Below are positions 48,741 to 57,800 of a DNA stretch of 64,000 nt, in pieces; the first letter of the stretch is position 1, and each line of letters opens with the position of its first letter. The notes beneath the pieces are model-generated. The model was not told the DNA's origin, did no database searches, and saw only the letters and a list, made by a program, of their open reading frames with translations. The position numbers were made by a program, and so were the translations under genes. The DNA is from Pseudomonas sp. KUIN-1 (GTDB taxonomy: Bacteria; Pseudomonadota; Gammaproteobacteria; Pseudomonadales; Pseudomonadaceae), in assembly GCF_009176725.1 (NCBI RefSeq), contig NZ_AP020337.1, positions 3,286,001-3,350,000 of the forward strand, read 5' to 3'.

Positions 48741-50147
48741 CTATGGCAGACGAGCGTGACTTAATGCCTCTGCCAGCGCGCCCAGCAGCCTGGCAGGTTC
48801 ACGGGTCCAGTCAGTCGCATAGCTGACCCACAGATGTTGCGAGTAGCGGTTCTGCACAGTGAACAGCTCGCCAGGACTGACGACGATCGACTGGGCCAGC
48901 AACGTAACGAAGACTTGGCGCATGTCCACCGGGTACGCACTCTCGGCCCACACGCCGCAGCCGCCCTCGGGCAACTGATAGCGCAGTGTCCCGCCGGTCT
49001 GTTCATCCAGTTGCTGCGTCATCGCCTGCATGCGTCTGCCCAGCGTCTCTCGCAACGCCAGCAGATGCCTGTCCAGACGCCCGCTGCTGCATAACCTGGC
49101 GATGGCCCTTTGCCGAAGCGGCGGCAGTTCGAATGCTCGCAGGCAGAAATACTGCTGCCAATGCGCATCCAGGCTTTTGCACAGTAGGTAAGCATAGGGC
49201 GCTTCAGGCCCGAGGCTCTTCTCGAATCCGCCGATGATCACCAGCCGCTGCGGGTCGATCCAGTCGCGCAGCGGGGCCTGCCCGGCAGCAAATTGCAGCC
49301 CGGCGTGACTGTCGTTTTCCAGCACCCAGACCTGATGACGATTGAGCACTTCGGCGACAGCCTGGCTGTTGTCTTGCGGACGCACACTGCCTCGCACCGG
49401 GTTCAGCAGCGCGGGCAATACGGCAAGGCCGATGTCATGGCTGCGCAACAGGCCGTCGAGTCGGACCGCATCAAGGCTGCCGGTCTCATCCAGCGGCAAT
49501 TCGATAACCCGTATGTCGAACGATTGCAGCAGGCGCAGCAACGCCCAGGCACAGGGCGATTCCACCAGTACCGTGCCACCGCGCAGCCGCAGCGTGCCAA
49601 GCACCGCCTTGAATGCGCCATGAAAGTCAGCGGCAACATAGACATTGTCAGCGTGCCAGCAATGCGCTGCATCGCGGGTGTACCGGGCGGCCAGCGCCGT
49701 GCGAAGTTCCGGCTCGCCGAATGGCTGAAAAACCGGGTCCCGCGGGTGCGGGTAATGCCTGCCCAGTTCGCGCTCCATTGCCGACAGCGGACTGTCCTGA
49801 GCGTGCAAAAGCGCCGGCTCATCGCAACCCAGCAACGCCATGCCGGGACGCCGGGCGTTGGCGTACAGGGCCTGCAAAAGATCGCCGTCTGCATCCGGCA
49901 CTACGTGACCCTGCGCACTAAAACTGCGCGGTACCGAGTAATAACCCGATTTGGGCAGCGAATAGACGCGCCCTTCCTTTTCCAGCAGCGAGTAGGCGCT
50001 TTGCACCGTCGATATCGATACGTTCAGGCGCTGCGCCAGTTGTCGCAGTGACGGCATTTTCAGCGCCGGCTCGCCCTGCTGCTGGTCAACCAGACGCACC
50101 AGGTAGCGGTAGACCGCCTGATAGGCGAAATCCGTGTTGTTTTTCAT
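48741..50147 (-). CDS. MocR-type (GntR-HTH/aminotransferase) transcriptional regulator
   Basis: 468 residues. N-terminal GntR winged helix (MPSLRQLAQRLNVSISTVQS, AYSLLEKEGRVYSLPKSGYY), then a class-I aminotransferase fold: GTVLVESPCAWALLRLLQSF, VWVLENDSHAGLQFAAG, and the PLP-lysine region VIIGGFEKSLGPEAPYAYLL. Such regulators sense PLP or PLP-amine complexes. It follows the PP-loop gene in the same direction after a 91-base gap, and either may be regulated by it. The target is unknown. Confidence 0.88.
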   Translation of the reverse strand: MKNNTDFAYQAVYRYLVRLVDQQQGEPALKMPSLRQLAQRLNVSISTVQSAYSLLEKEGRVYSLPKSGYYSVPRSFSAQGHVVPDADGDLLQALYANARRPGMALLGCDEPALLHAQDSPLSAMERELGRHYPHPRDPVFQPFGEPELRTALAARYTRDAAHCWHADNVYVAADFHGAFKAVLGTLRLRGGTVLVESPCAWALLRLLQSFDIRVIELPLDETGSLDAVRLDGLLRSHDIGLAVLPALLNPVRGSVRPQDNSQAVAEVLNRHQVWVLENDSHAGLQFAAGQAPLRDWIDPQRLVIIGGFEKSLGPEAPYAYLLCKSLDAHWQQYFCLRAFELPPLRQRAIARLCSSGRLDRHLLALRETLGRRMQAMTQQLDEQTGGTLRYQLPEGGCGVWAESAYPVDMRQVFVTLLAQSIVVSPGELFTVQNRYSQHLWVSYATDWTREPARLLGALAEALSHARLP

Positions 50148-50238
50148 GCAGGTACCCGCCGCTCAACCAGAACAGGCTTCAGAACATCGCTGCATGGCCG
50201 ACGCCGTTGGCCGGCAGCAGTCATGTTTGGCGACCGGA

Positions 50239-51741
50239 TCAGCGTCCCGAGAGCATCTCGGCCACTGCCTGCCCCGTCGCCGGATCAACGGTCATGATCC
50301 GGCGCTTGTCGGGGTCGGCAGCGCGGATTCTGGCGATGATTGACTGCGGGTCGTCGAAGTTCACCCGCTGCTTGCCGTAGAGGTTGTGCAACGACTTGAG
50401 GCTCAAACCGCTGATATCCACCAGCCACTGCATGACCTGATCCGGCGCCGTCGAACCCGACAGCGCCTTATGCAGATCCGGCAGCGCTACCAGCATCCCC
50501 GGGTGGCAACTGCGCAGAAACGACTCCAGGCCATGGCCATGATCCACGAACGGCGAAAACAGCATGCACACCAGTTGAGTCTCGTTCAGACCGAAGCCTT
50601 CCTGAGCGAAGCTGGATGCCAGCTCGCGGCGTGCCTCGATGCGCGCCCGACCGGCATAAGCGCTGAGCGTCTGGTCGATCAATCGCGGCGGCATCTGCTT
50701 TCTGCGCATCAGTGACGTCGCCAGTTCAAGGTATTCGGCGATCCCGTCGGCATAAGTACGCGCTTGCAGGTACTGCGCCGTCAGGCCGCGCATGTGGGCC
50801 ATCAACAAAGGGTTGGCGCAATCGGATTCACTGAAGCTGAACGACAGATCATCGAAGCGGAAATCGAGGAATTCGGTCAGCAGGTTCCAGTGTTCGTCCG
50901 CCTTGCAACTGACCAGATCGGCAATGGTGATGAACGCCGGCGAGCTGCTTTTTTCAGGCAGCGCCATGGCTCGGCTTGCGGGCGTGCTGTCATCGCCCTC
51001 ACCGTACAGCTCGTGGTAGTAGGCCTGGCCAATCGTATCGATGACATTGAGCACGCTGGCCAGCGTCTGCTTGCCCCAACTGCCCGAGTATTGCCCGGTA
51101 CGCTGGGCCAGACGCATGATCCAGGTCGCGTACTGACGCTGCTCTCTGAGCGAATCGCCACTGACCACCGCATCAACCCCACTGCCCCAGCTCAGGGCGC
51201 GCCCCAGAAACTCCGCCAGCCCGAGGTAACAGGTATTGCAAAACGTGGTGCGGGCGTCGCCAGCAGACAGGTGCCCACCCAGCAGCATGTCCAGACGATT
51301 CTGCTCACGCCCCGCGCTGGAAAAAGGCAGGTCCGGCTCGAAGGCCTGGGTGTACTGATTGTCGATCACCAACATCTCGACACGCGGGTCGTCGTAGAGA
51401 AACAACGCAGAATAGGTGCGGTTGATGTTATCCATCACCGCAGGAGTCATGCCCGCGTGACGCCGATTGGCAACCCGCAGGCTGAATGTACCGGGCGAGC
51501 GGCAGGCAATACTCAACTGGGCAGCGCGCAAAAAGGCCAGTGTGTAGGCACTGTCCTTGCCACCACCGAACGCCACCAGCACCTTGAAGCCGGAAATTCG
51601 CTCAATGCCGCCAGCCGCCACAATCAGGCGCTGGATCAACAACTGCAGCGCAGTGCGCTCTGCTCGCGAGAAGTATCCCAACAAGCGTTGCAACACTTGC
51701 TGGTAGACATAATTCATTGCCTGTTCGTGGATAGAACTCAT
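50239..51741 (-). CDS. Orphan PP-loop ATPase-like protein of unknown function
   Basis: 500 residues. Residues 53-70 hold a PP-loop (KVLVAFGGGKDSAYTLAFLR), as in N-type ATP pyrophosphatases that adenylate a carbonyl or RNA base before amidation or thiolation. Two cysteines (C168, C171 in TTFCNTCYLGLAEFLGRAL) sit where related enzymes keep metal- or sulfur-handling Cys. The following GVDAVVSGDSLREQRQYATW fits the second phosphate-binding region. The C-terminal 250 residues (DLSFSFSESDCANPLLMAHM and beyond) are not recognised. No signal or membrane segment. It shares direction with the MocR regulator and has a long AT-rich upstream region with two dyads. I do not know the substrate. Confidence 0.75.
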   Translation of the reverse strand: MSSIHEQAMNYVYQQVLQRLLGYFSRAERTALQLLIQRLIVAAGGIERISGFKVLVAFGGGKDSAYTLAFLRAAQLSIACRSPGTFSLRVANRRHAGMTPAVMDNINRTYSALFLYDDPRVEMLVIDNQYTQAFEPDLPFSSAGREQNRLDMLLGGHLSAGDARTTFCNTCYLGLAEFLGRALSWGSGVDAVVSGDSLREQRQYATWIMRLAQRTGQYSGSWGKQTLASVLNVIDTIGQAYYHELYGEGDDSTPASRAMALPEKSSSPAFITIADLVSCKADEHWNLLTEFLDFRFDDLSFSFSESDCANPLLMAHMRGLTAQYLQARTYADGIAEYLELATSLMRRKQMPPRLIDQTLSAYAGRARIEARRELASSFAQEGFGLNETQLVCMLFSPFVDHGHGLESFLRSCHPGMLVALPDLHKALSGSTAPDQVMQWLVDISGLSLKSLHNLYGKQRVNFDDPQSIIARIRAADPDKRRIMTVDPATGQAVAEMLSGR

Positions 51742-52276
51742 TGTGTGTCACCTGCCTGTCGCTCAAGACATGACACGGTGCAGACAGCACATTGAACATC
51801 AAGCTGACAACCCAATTTATAGTCGAGCATGACTCATTCCCTGAGTGGTAATTACCGACGCATTATCAGTATCTTTAAAACAATTACAATAGACAGTTTG
51901 CATTGAAAAACAGTGCAGTTCAGGGCGAACTTTCAACTGATTAAACACACTGTTTAAAGGTGTCACCGAACGCCGGCGACAAGCGATTCCCTTTGAACTT
52001 AACAGCCTGCAACCCCAGCAGCCAGGCCGCTCAGGCGTCACCACAGGCTGCCGGGCACCCGCCGCTGTTAATATTTCATTCTGACGCGTAGGACATGATA
52101 TTTATAATATCGCTTTCACTGACAGAACTCATACACTCAAATAAACAATCACGTCGACCCTGTTGCGGGTTTTTATTGTCACTGTTCATTCACAGTTCTG
52201 CACGTCTCGGCAAACTGACAGGTGCATCATTCGACGTCGTTTAATGCCTGGCGGCTCTTTTGCAATATGGAATGCA
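51742..52276 (-). promoter_or_regulatory. Long AT-rich regulatory region upstream of the PP-loop gene
   Basis: 535 bases without a gene. It contains two perfect dyads: TTAAACA-CAC-TGTTTAA (51941-51957) and GATATT-TAT-AATATC (52097-52111), the second probably overlapping a -10 region (minus strand). Its base composition is clearly lower in GC than the neighbours, which suggests elaborate control or horizontal origin. Confidence 0.5.
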
Positions 52277-52302
52277 AAAAGCCTTCCGTTCGGAAGGCTT
52301 TT
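52277..52302 (-). terminator. Intrinsic terminator of the alcohol dehydrogenase gene
   Basis: Perfect hairpin AAAAGCCTTCCG / CGGAAGGCTTTT with a TT loop, 32 bases downstream of the dehydrogenase stop codon; T-run on the minus strand exit. Confidence 0.88.
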
Positions 52303-52333
52303 CAATAACCCGCGCTGACAAGGAGGTGATGAA

Positions 52334-53356
52334 TCAGACCGCCTCGACTTCCAGCACCGCACGCCCGCCGATCGGGCAGACATCCATGTAACGGTGCGCC
52401 TGCACTACCTGGTCGAACGGAAAGCTGCGCGTCTGCAATGGCATCAGCACCTTGTCGCGAGTCATCTGGTTGATGTCCTGCAAGGCACGCTGCAGCGCTT
52501 CTTGATCCTGGGTAATGCCCAGTTCGGGCTTGCCGGTGAAATTGCCCAGGCAATGCACGTAGAACTGGATGTTCTTCTGGAACGCGGCACAGGCCGGGAA
52601 CGGCGTCTGATTACCGCCTTGCAGGCCATACAGCACCAGACTGCCACGTGGCGCCAGCACATCGCCCATGATCGACATCTGCGGACCGCCAAGACCATCG
52701 AAGACGGCATCGACACCACGGTTGTCGGTGTACTTGTTGATCGCCATCAACAAGTCCTGTTCTTCGGTGACCACCACCTTGTCGGCCCCCAGTGACAGCA
52801 GGTACTCGCGGGCGTCTTCGGTCTTGGTCGCGGCGATGACCCGAGCCCCCAGCGCCTTGCCCAACTGCACGAATGCAGGGCCGGAGCAGTGGCTGGCGTC
52901 GGTGACCAGTACGGTCTGCCCGGACTTGATACGCGCCAGATCAACGTATGCAAAGTAAGCCACCAGATACGGCGTGTAATGCACGCTGGCCTGGACCGGC
53001 GTCAGCGCATCCGGATAGCGGGTCAGCGCCCGACGCGGCATGACGATGGATTCGCCATAGACCGGGTGCTGATTGGCGTCGGCAGCAGGAAAACTGGCGA
53101 CCTTGTCGCCCACTTGCAGATCATCCACACCGTCGCCCAGCGCGGTAACCACGCCAGCCATCTCATAACCCAGACCGGCAGGCAGCCGGGCATGGGTAGC
53201 CGCGAGATTTTGCCGCCAAAGAACGTCGTACCAGCTGACACCGATGGCCTGAACACGCACCTGTACCTCGCCGGTGACAGGCGACGCGACAGGATGCTCT
53301 TCGACTTTGAGCACCTCGGCCGGGCCAAACTGGTGGAAACGGATCGTGCGGGACAT
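52334..53356 (-). CDS. Medium-chain (zinc-type/quinone oxidoreductase-like) alcohol dehydrogenase
   Basis: 340 residues of the MDR family. Motifs: RFHQFGPAEVLKVEEHPVAS, VGVSWYD-type IGVSWYDVLWRQ, GLGYEMAGVVTALGDGVDDL, NADPH-binding region (VLVTDASHCSGPAFVQLGKA, LGARVIAATKTEDAREYLLS) and VDAVFDGLGGPQM. The classic catalytic-zinc Cys/His set of alcohol dehydrogenases is not visible, so it is closer to quinone oxidoreductases. Divergent from a LysR gene that may control it. Confidence 0.88.
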   Translation of the reverse strand: MSRTIRFHQFGPAEVLKVEEHPVASPVTGEVQVRVQAIGVSWYDVLWRQNLAATHARLPAGLGYEMAGVVTALGDGVDDLQVGDKVASFPAADANQHPVYGESIVMPRRALTRYPDALTPVQASVHYTPYLVAYFAYVDLARIKSGQTVLVTDASHCSGPAFVQLGKALGARVIAATKTEDAREYLLSLGADKVVVTEEQDLLMAINKYTDNRGVDAVFDGLGGPQMSIMGDVLAPRGSLVLYGLQGGNQTPFPACAAFQKNIQFYVHCLGNFTGKPELGITQDQEALQRALQDINQMTRDKVLMPLQTRSFPFDQVVQAHRYMDVCPIGGRAVLEVEAV

Positions 53357-53666
53357 TTAGAACCTCGCCTGGTGAACCTTGATGCCACAAACTTTATCCG
53401 GGCATTGCCGGCAACACCATCGGTGGCTATTAATAGTCGACATGCCTGTCATCGATTGTGTCCTGTGCACTGCACGGCGCAGCCAGACAGCGTCCGGGCG
53501 TCGATGCGCGTAATGGCCGCCATTGTTCGCATGTCGACGAAACATTGCAAGCCGTGTGGACATTCAGTAACCCCCACAGTAATTTTCGCTGCGCCCGACC
53601 CGCATTTGCTCGTACTATCGCACCCTGCTCACGTCCTCAACCGACAAATGGCCCGAGATATTCCGC
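53357..53666. promoter_or_regulatory. Divergent promoter region between dehydrogenase and LysR gene
   Basis: 310 bases. The arrangement is typical for a LysR regulator controlling a divergent target and itself. I saw no clear dyad that I would defend, and no gene. Confidence 0.35.
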
Positions 53667-54581
53667 ATGAATCGCAACGACCTGCGTCGCGTCGACCTCA
53701 ATTTGCTCATCGTTTTCGAGACTCTGATGCATGAGCGCAGTGTCACGCGTGCCGCGGAAAAGCTGTTTCTCGGTCAGCCGGCAATCAGCGCTGCGCTGTC
53801 GCGGCTACGCGGCCTGTTCGATGATCCACTGTTCGTGCGCACCGGGCGCAGCATGGAGCCCACCGCCCGAGCGACTGAAATCTTCGCCCTGCTCTCCCCG
53901 GCACTCGACTCCATCTCGACAGCGGTCAGCCGTGCCTCGGAGTTCGACCCGGCGACCAGCACCTCGGTGTTCCGCATCGGCCTGTCCGATGACGTCGAGT
54001 TCGCACTGTTGCCTACCCTGCTCAAGCGTCTGCGCTCTGAAGCGCCGGGCATTGTGCTGGTGGTCAGACGGGTCAATTACATCCTCATGCCACCCCTGCT
54101 CGCCTCCGGAGAGATTTCGGTCGGCGTCAGCTACACCCAGGACCTGCCCGCCAACGCCAAGCGCAAGGTCCTGCGCAGGAGCAAGCCGCAATTGCTGCGC
54201 GCCGACTCGATACCCGGCCCGTTGAGCCTCGACGACTTCTGCGCCCGCCCCCACGCACTGGTCTCCTTCGCCGGCGACCTGAGCGGCTTCATCGACGAAC
54301 ATCTGGAAAAACTCGACCGCAAACGCCACGTCGTCCTCGCCGTGCCCCAGTTCAACGGCCTGGCCACACTGCTCACCGGCACCGACATCATCGCCACCGT
54401 GCCCGACTATGCGGCGCAGGTCCTGACCGCCGCAGGAGGCGTTCGCTCCGAAGACCTGCCGATTGAAACCCGAACGTTCGAACTGCACATGGCCTGGCGC
54501 GGCGCGCAGGATAATGACCCCGGGGAGCGTTGGTTGAGGTCGCGGATTCAGATGTTTTTTGGGGATCCGGATAGTCTTTAG
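53667..54581 (+). CDS. LysR-family transcriptional regulator
   Basis: 304 residues. N-terminal HTH (RRVDLNLLIVFETLMHERSV, TRAAEKLFLGQPAISAALSR, LRGLFDDPLFVRTGRSMEPT) and a LysR substrate-binding domain (FRIGLSDDVEFALLPTLLKR, ARPHALVSFAGDLSGFID, LLTGTDIIATVPDYAA). This is the NodD/PcpR-like clade by its opening. It probably acts on the divergent dehydrogenase gene. Its 3' end (52 bases of ATGTTTTT...GGATAG region at 54552-54581) is partly repeated at 60503-60531 on the far side of the helicase islet. Confidence 0.92.
   Translation: MNRNDLRRVDLNLLIVFETLMHERSVTRAAEKLFLGQPAISAALSRLRGLFDDPLFVRTGRSMEPTARATEIFALLSPALDSISTAVSRASEFDPATSTSVFRIGLSDDVEFALLPTLLKRLRSEAPGIVLVVRRVNYILMPPLLASGEISVGVSYTQDLPANAKRKVLRRSKPQLLRADSIPGPLSLDDFCARPHALVSFAGDLSGFIDEHLEKLDRKRHVVLAVPQFNGLATLLTGTDIIATVPDYAAQVLTAAGGVRSEDLPIETRTFELHMAWRGAQDNDPGERWLRSRIQMFFGDPDSL
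54552..54581 (+). repeat. Islet boundary repeat, left copy (3' end of LysR gene)
   Basis: ATGTTTTTTGGGG then ATCCGGATAG and TCTTTAG. It is shared imperfectly with 60503-60531: the 8-base ATGTTTTT block and the 10-base ATCCGGATAG block are identical, and their spacing differs by one or two bases. Confidence 0.45.
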
Positions 54582-54821
54582 GGGGCGTTGGGCAGGCTGT
54601 TTAGCTGGTTATTTCTGGCTTTTCATAGGTCATGGAGATGCAGTACTGCGCACGACACCTGGTATCAAAAATACGACAGCTGCACGGCAGCTATTTCCGG
54701 ACGGGCGTTGTAAATACGGTATGCGATTTTGGTGTCCTGGCTCCAACCACAGATCAACTCAAATAGCATCGACAGTAGCGCTATTAGCTAAACTACTGCT
54801 CGAGGTAGATTAGCGTCAAAG
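54582..54821. other. Non-coding left flank of the helicase islet
   Basis: 240 bases between the LysR stop and the helicase stop. AT-richer than the core genome. An 84-codon open frame here has no natural-protein character. I saw no gene, tRNA or clear terminator. Confidence 0.4.
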
Positions 54822-57800
54822 TTATGTATCGCTCATTACGACCCGGCCAGCGATTCTCGGCACGACTAGCTCCCACTCTTGCGAACGATGATAAGCTCGA
54901 AACGACTCTTCACACCGGTCAGAACGCCGAACCAAAACAGCCGCCACTTCACACTCCTCAATATCAAGATCTAGGCTGAATGATTTTGCTGTGCGGCCAA
55001 TAACATAACCGTTGGCGTCCTGAATCAGATATCTATCTTCATGAGCTTTAAACGAAAGCATGTCGCCAGGTTCAAGCGCTGCCAATACCTTGTGTATTGA
55101 TGCCGTAGGGTTCTGACGCCCAGCATAATCAAGATCAATGTCCTTCAAAGAGAGTTGTAGGTAACGCTTCTCCAGCTCCGCAAGGTATTTTCCTTGGAAG
55201 GTTCGCGCCATGACCTCTTCCGTAAGTTGGCTGCAGAAAGGATTGCCTTCTGGGTATTCACACAAGGTTAAAGTCTGCTCGGCGCGAGTCATGCCCACGT
55301 AGTAGAGTCGACGCTCATCGCTAAGCGTTTCAGGCTGCGTGGACCAGCCGCCGTCAAGCACGACTACGTGGCGGAACTCCAGGCCTTTGGCGGAGTGGAC
55401 AGTGCCCAGATAGAGACCCTTTCTAGGTTGCTGACGCAGCTCCCGGAAATAGTCATAGAGCCAATCGAGCAGGATCTCAGCACTTAGCGGACATTGTCCG
55501 AACTCGGCTGTTAGCTGATCAAAGGCGACGAGTAACATGTCGTACCATTCTGGCCCGAGCTGCCTCTTACCTAGATATGTCCATGTCTCGGAGGCACTCA
55601 GCGGTTCGGTAGTCTCTCTTAGTATTTCAACAGCCTGCACGAAGCCACGTTGAGCGGTGAGAGGTAAGACACCTTCCTTGTCGGCTGCCAAACAATATGG
55701 AACGCCGTGAGCTTCACACCACGCCTGAAGGGGCAGCAGGTTTTGATGGGTGCGGGCTAGCACGGCACACCCATGCCAATCCTCGCTGTCCAAACTGAGC
55801 AGGCGCTGCAACTCTGTCATCGCTGCCTGGGCTTGCAGATTAGCCCGTGCGTGGCCCTGAGCGTCTATTTTGAGGCGAAGCACGCGCCCCTCCCGCTCAA
55901 TGTCGAGGGTTTCCCAGTCACCGCCTTTCGGCATTGCGCGACGAACAGTATCAATCTGAATCGGATGGTCCTTTTTCAGGCGATCTGGGTTACGACCAAT
56001 AACCCGGTTAGCCGCATCAATGATGCGACCGCTGGAACGGTAGTTGTCGACCAGATAGTTCTTTGTAGCCGAATACTCATCGCGAAAGCGCTCTATATAG
56101 CGGTTATTCGTATCCCGCCAGGCGTAGATGTTCTGATCATCGTCACCGACTGCCAAAATGCACAAGCGCCCTTCTTCTTCAGACTTACGCCCGGCCAACG
56201 CACTTACGAGCCGATACTGTAGGTCATCAATGTCCTGGTACTCATCAACGAGGATGTAGCGGTAGCCTCGCATCAATTGCTCGCGCAGATCGTCCTCCCC
56301 TTCTACCTGACGCTTGCCTTCAAGCAACTCAACAGCCTCTCCCATCACCTGGGCTAATCGCCCTTCTTCAAGCGTTTCACCTCGCTCGAAGCGAGTGCCC
56401 GTCAGGCGCATGGCCATGCGATGATACGTCATCACGTTGACCCCAAAGGCATCAGCGCCAACCAACTTGATCAGGCGCTGCTTGATCTCATTTGCTGCAT
56501 GCCGGTTGAACGTCAAAGCCACGATACAGCGCGCCGGAACGCGACGAACTCGCAACAGGTAAGCGATTCGATGCACGATCACACGCGTTTTGCCGGAGCC
56601 GGGCCCAGCCAGAATCAGGCGATTCACATCATCATCATCGGACACGATGATCCGCTGAGCAGCACTAAGCTTCTCGACAATGCTACGCCAAGATTCCTCA
56701 CTCGTGGCTAGCTTAAGTACCTCCTCGCGATCTACGAAGTAGCGGCGAATGAACTCCTGTTTGGCTAGTGTGAAATAGTGCTGAACGAGATCCAGGGCAT
56801 AGCCCATCGAGCCAAGCCCAACCTCGGCATACTCGCGCATGACGTGAACCTGAATACGTTTTTCTCGGTAGTGCTCATCAAGACGCTGATAATCATCTTT
56901 CAGGAATCCGGTGCGCTTTCCCCCCTCGACTTCAATCGTCATAGCCCGACGCATGACTGTCATGCCGTGGTTCAGCGTAATCACTTCTTGCTTATGCAGG
57001 TACAGCAGTACGTGCTCAACGGCCTTGCGGCGCTGCGACTCTGGGATTCTAGTGCGCAGCTCAAGATCCAGATCAATCAGGCCCATAAGTTCGCCGAACG
57101 TAGTATCCACTAACAGGTCTTTGTTGCGTGAACCCGGCGGTAATTTGCCAATCAAAAACGTGAGGACGACAGCGGCCAAAGCACGTCGACGCTCTCCCAG
57201 CCCTTGAATAGCTCTCCAGTTGTGTCCGCCGCGGATGCGCAACTTGAGGAAATCCTGAGTGATCTGGCGCAGTTCGAAACTGCTGCGCTGCTGGCTATTG
57301 CTGTCGTGATCTTGGGCCAGGCTGCGCAGCAGTCGCAACACGTGAAGCGGTATCAGGTCCTTGTTACCAGAAGCTGTTTTGAGCGTCGAGGTCAACAGTG
57401 GCACGTTCAGGTCCTGCCATTCCCCACTCTCGGCCTCAGGCGCCAGTTCCTGCAGCAGGTCGAACAAGGCAGACTCGAGCTGTAAGGTAGCTTGCAGGCG
57501 TTGAGTGGAAGGGAACACGACCCCATGTCGGACGTATAAGGTCAGCTTAGAGTCGTTAACCAAAAGCCCCAAGTCCTCCATCTGACGCAGTGTCGCAGTG
57601 ACTTCTTCGGACGTGAGGCTAGTCAGAGCCATCAAGGCGTCGGTGTTGATTCGCTCGTCGACATTAGCTTCGTACAGATAACTCAAGATAGCCCTGAATT
57701 CTTCGAGCCGCCTGGCCGATAACTTAACGGTGGCCAGACGCTTATCGGCCTCCTCCTTAGTCAACTTCAGGCTTGCCGGAAAGATTTGGGTCTGGTTCTC

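Noticed and set aside
54559..54813. 84-codon plus-strand frame between LysR and the giant helicase
   Set aside because: No ribosome site, no recognisable motif, overlaps the LysR 3' end; treated as non-coding.
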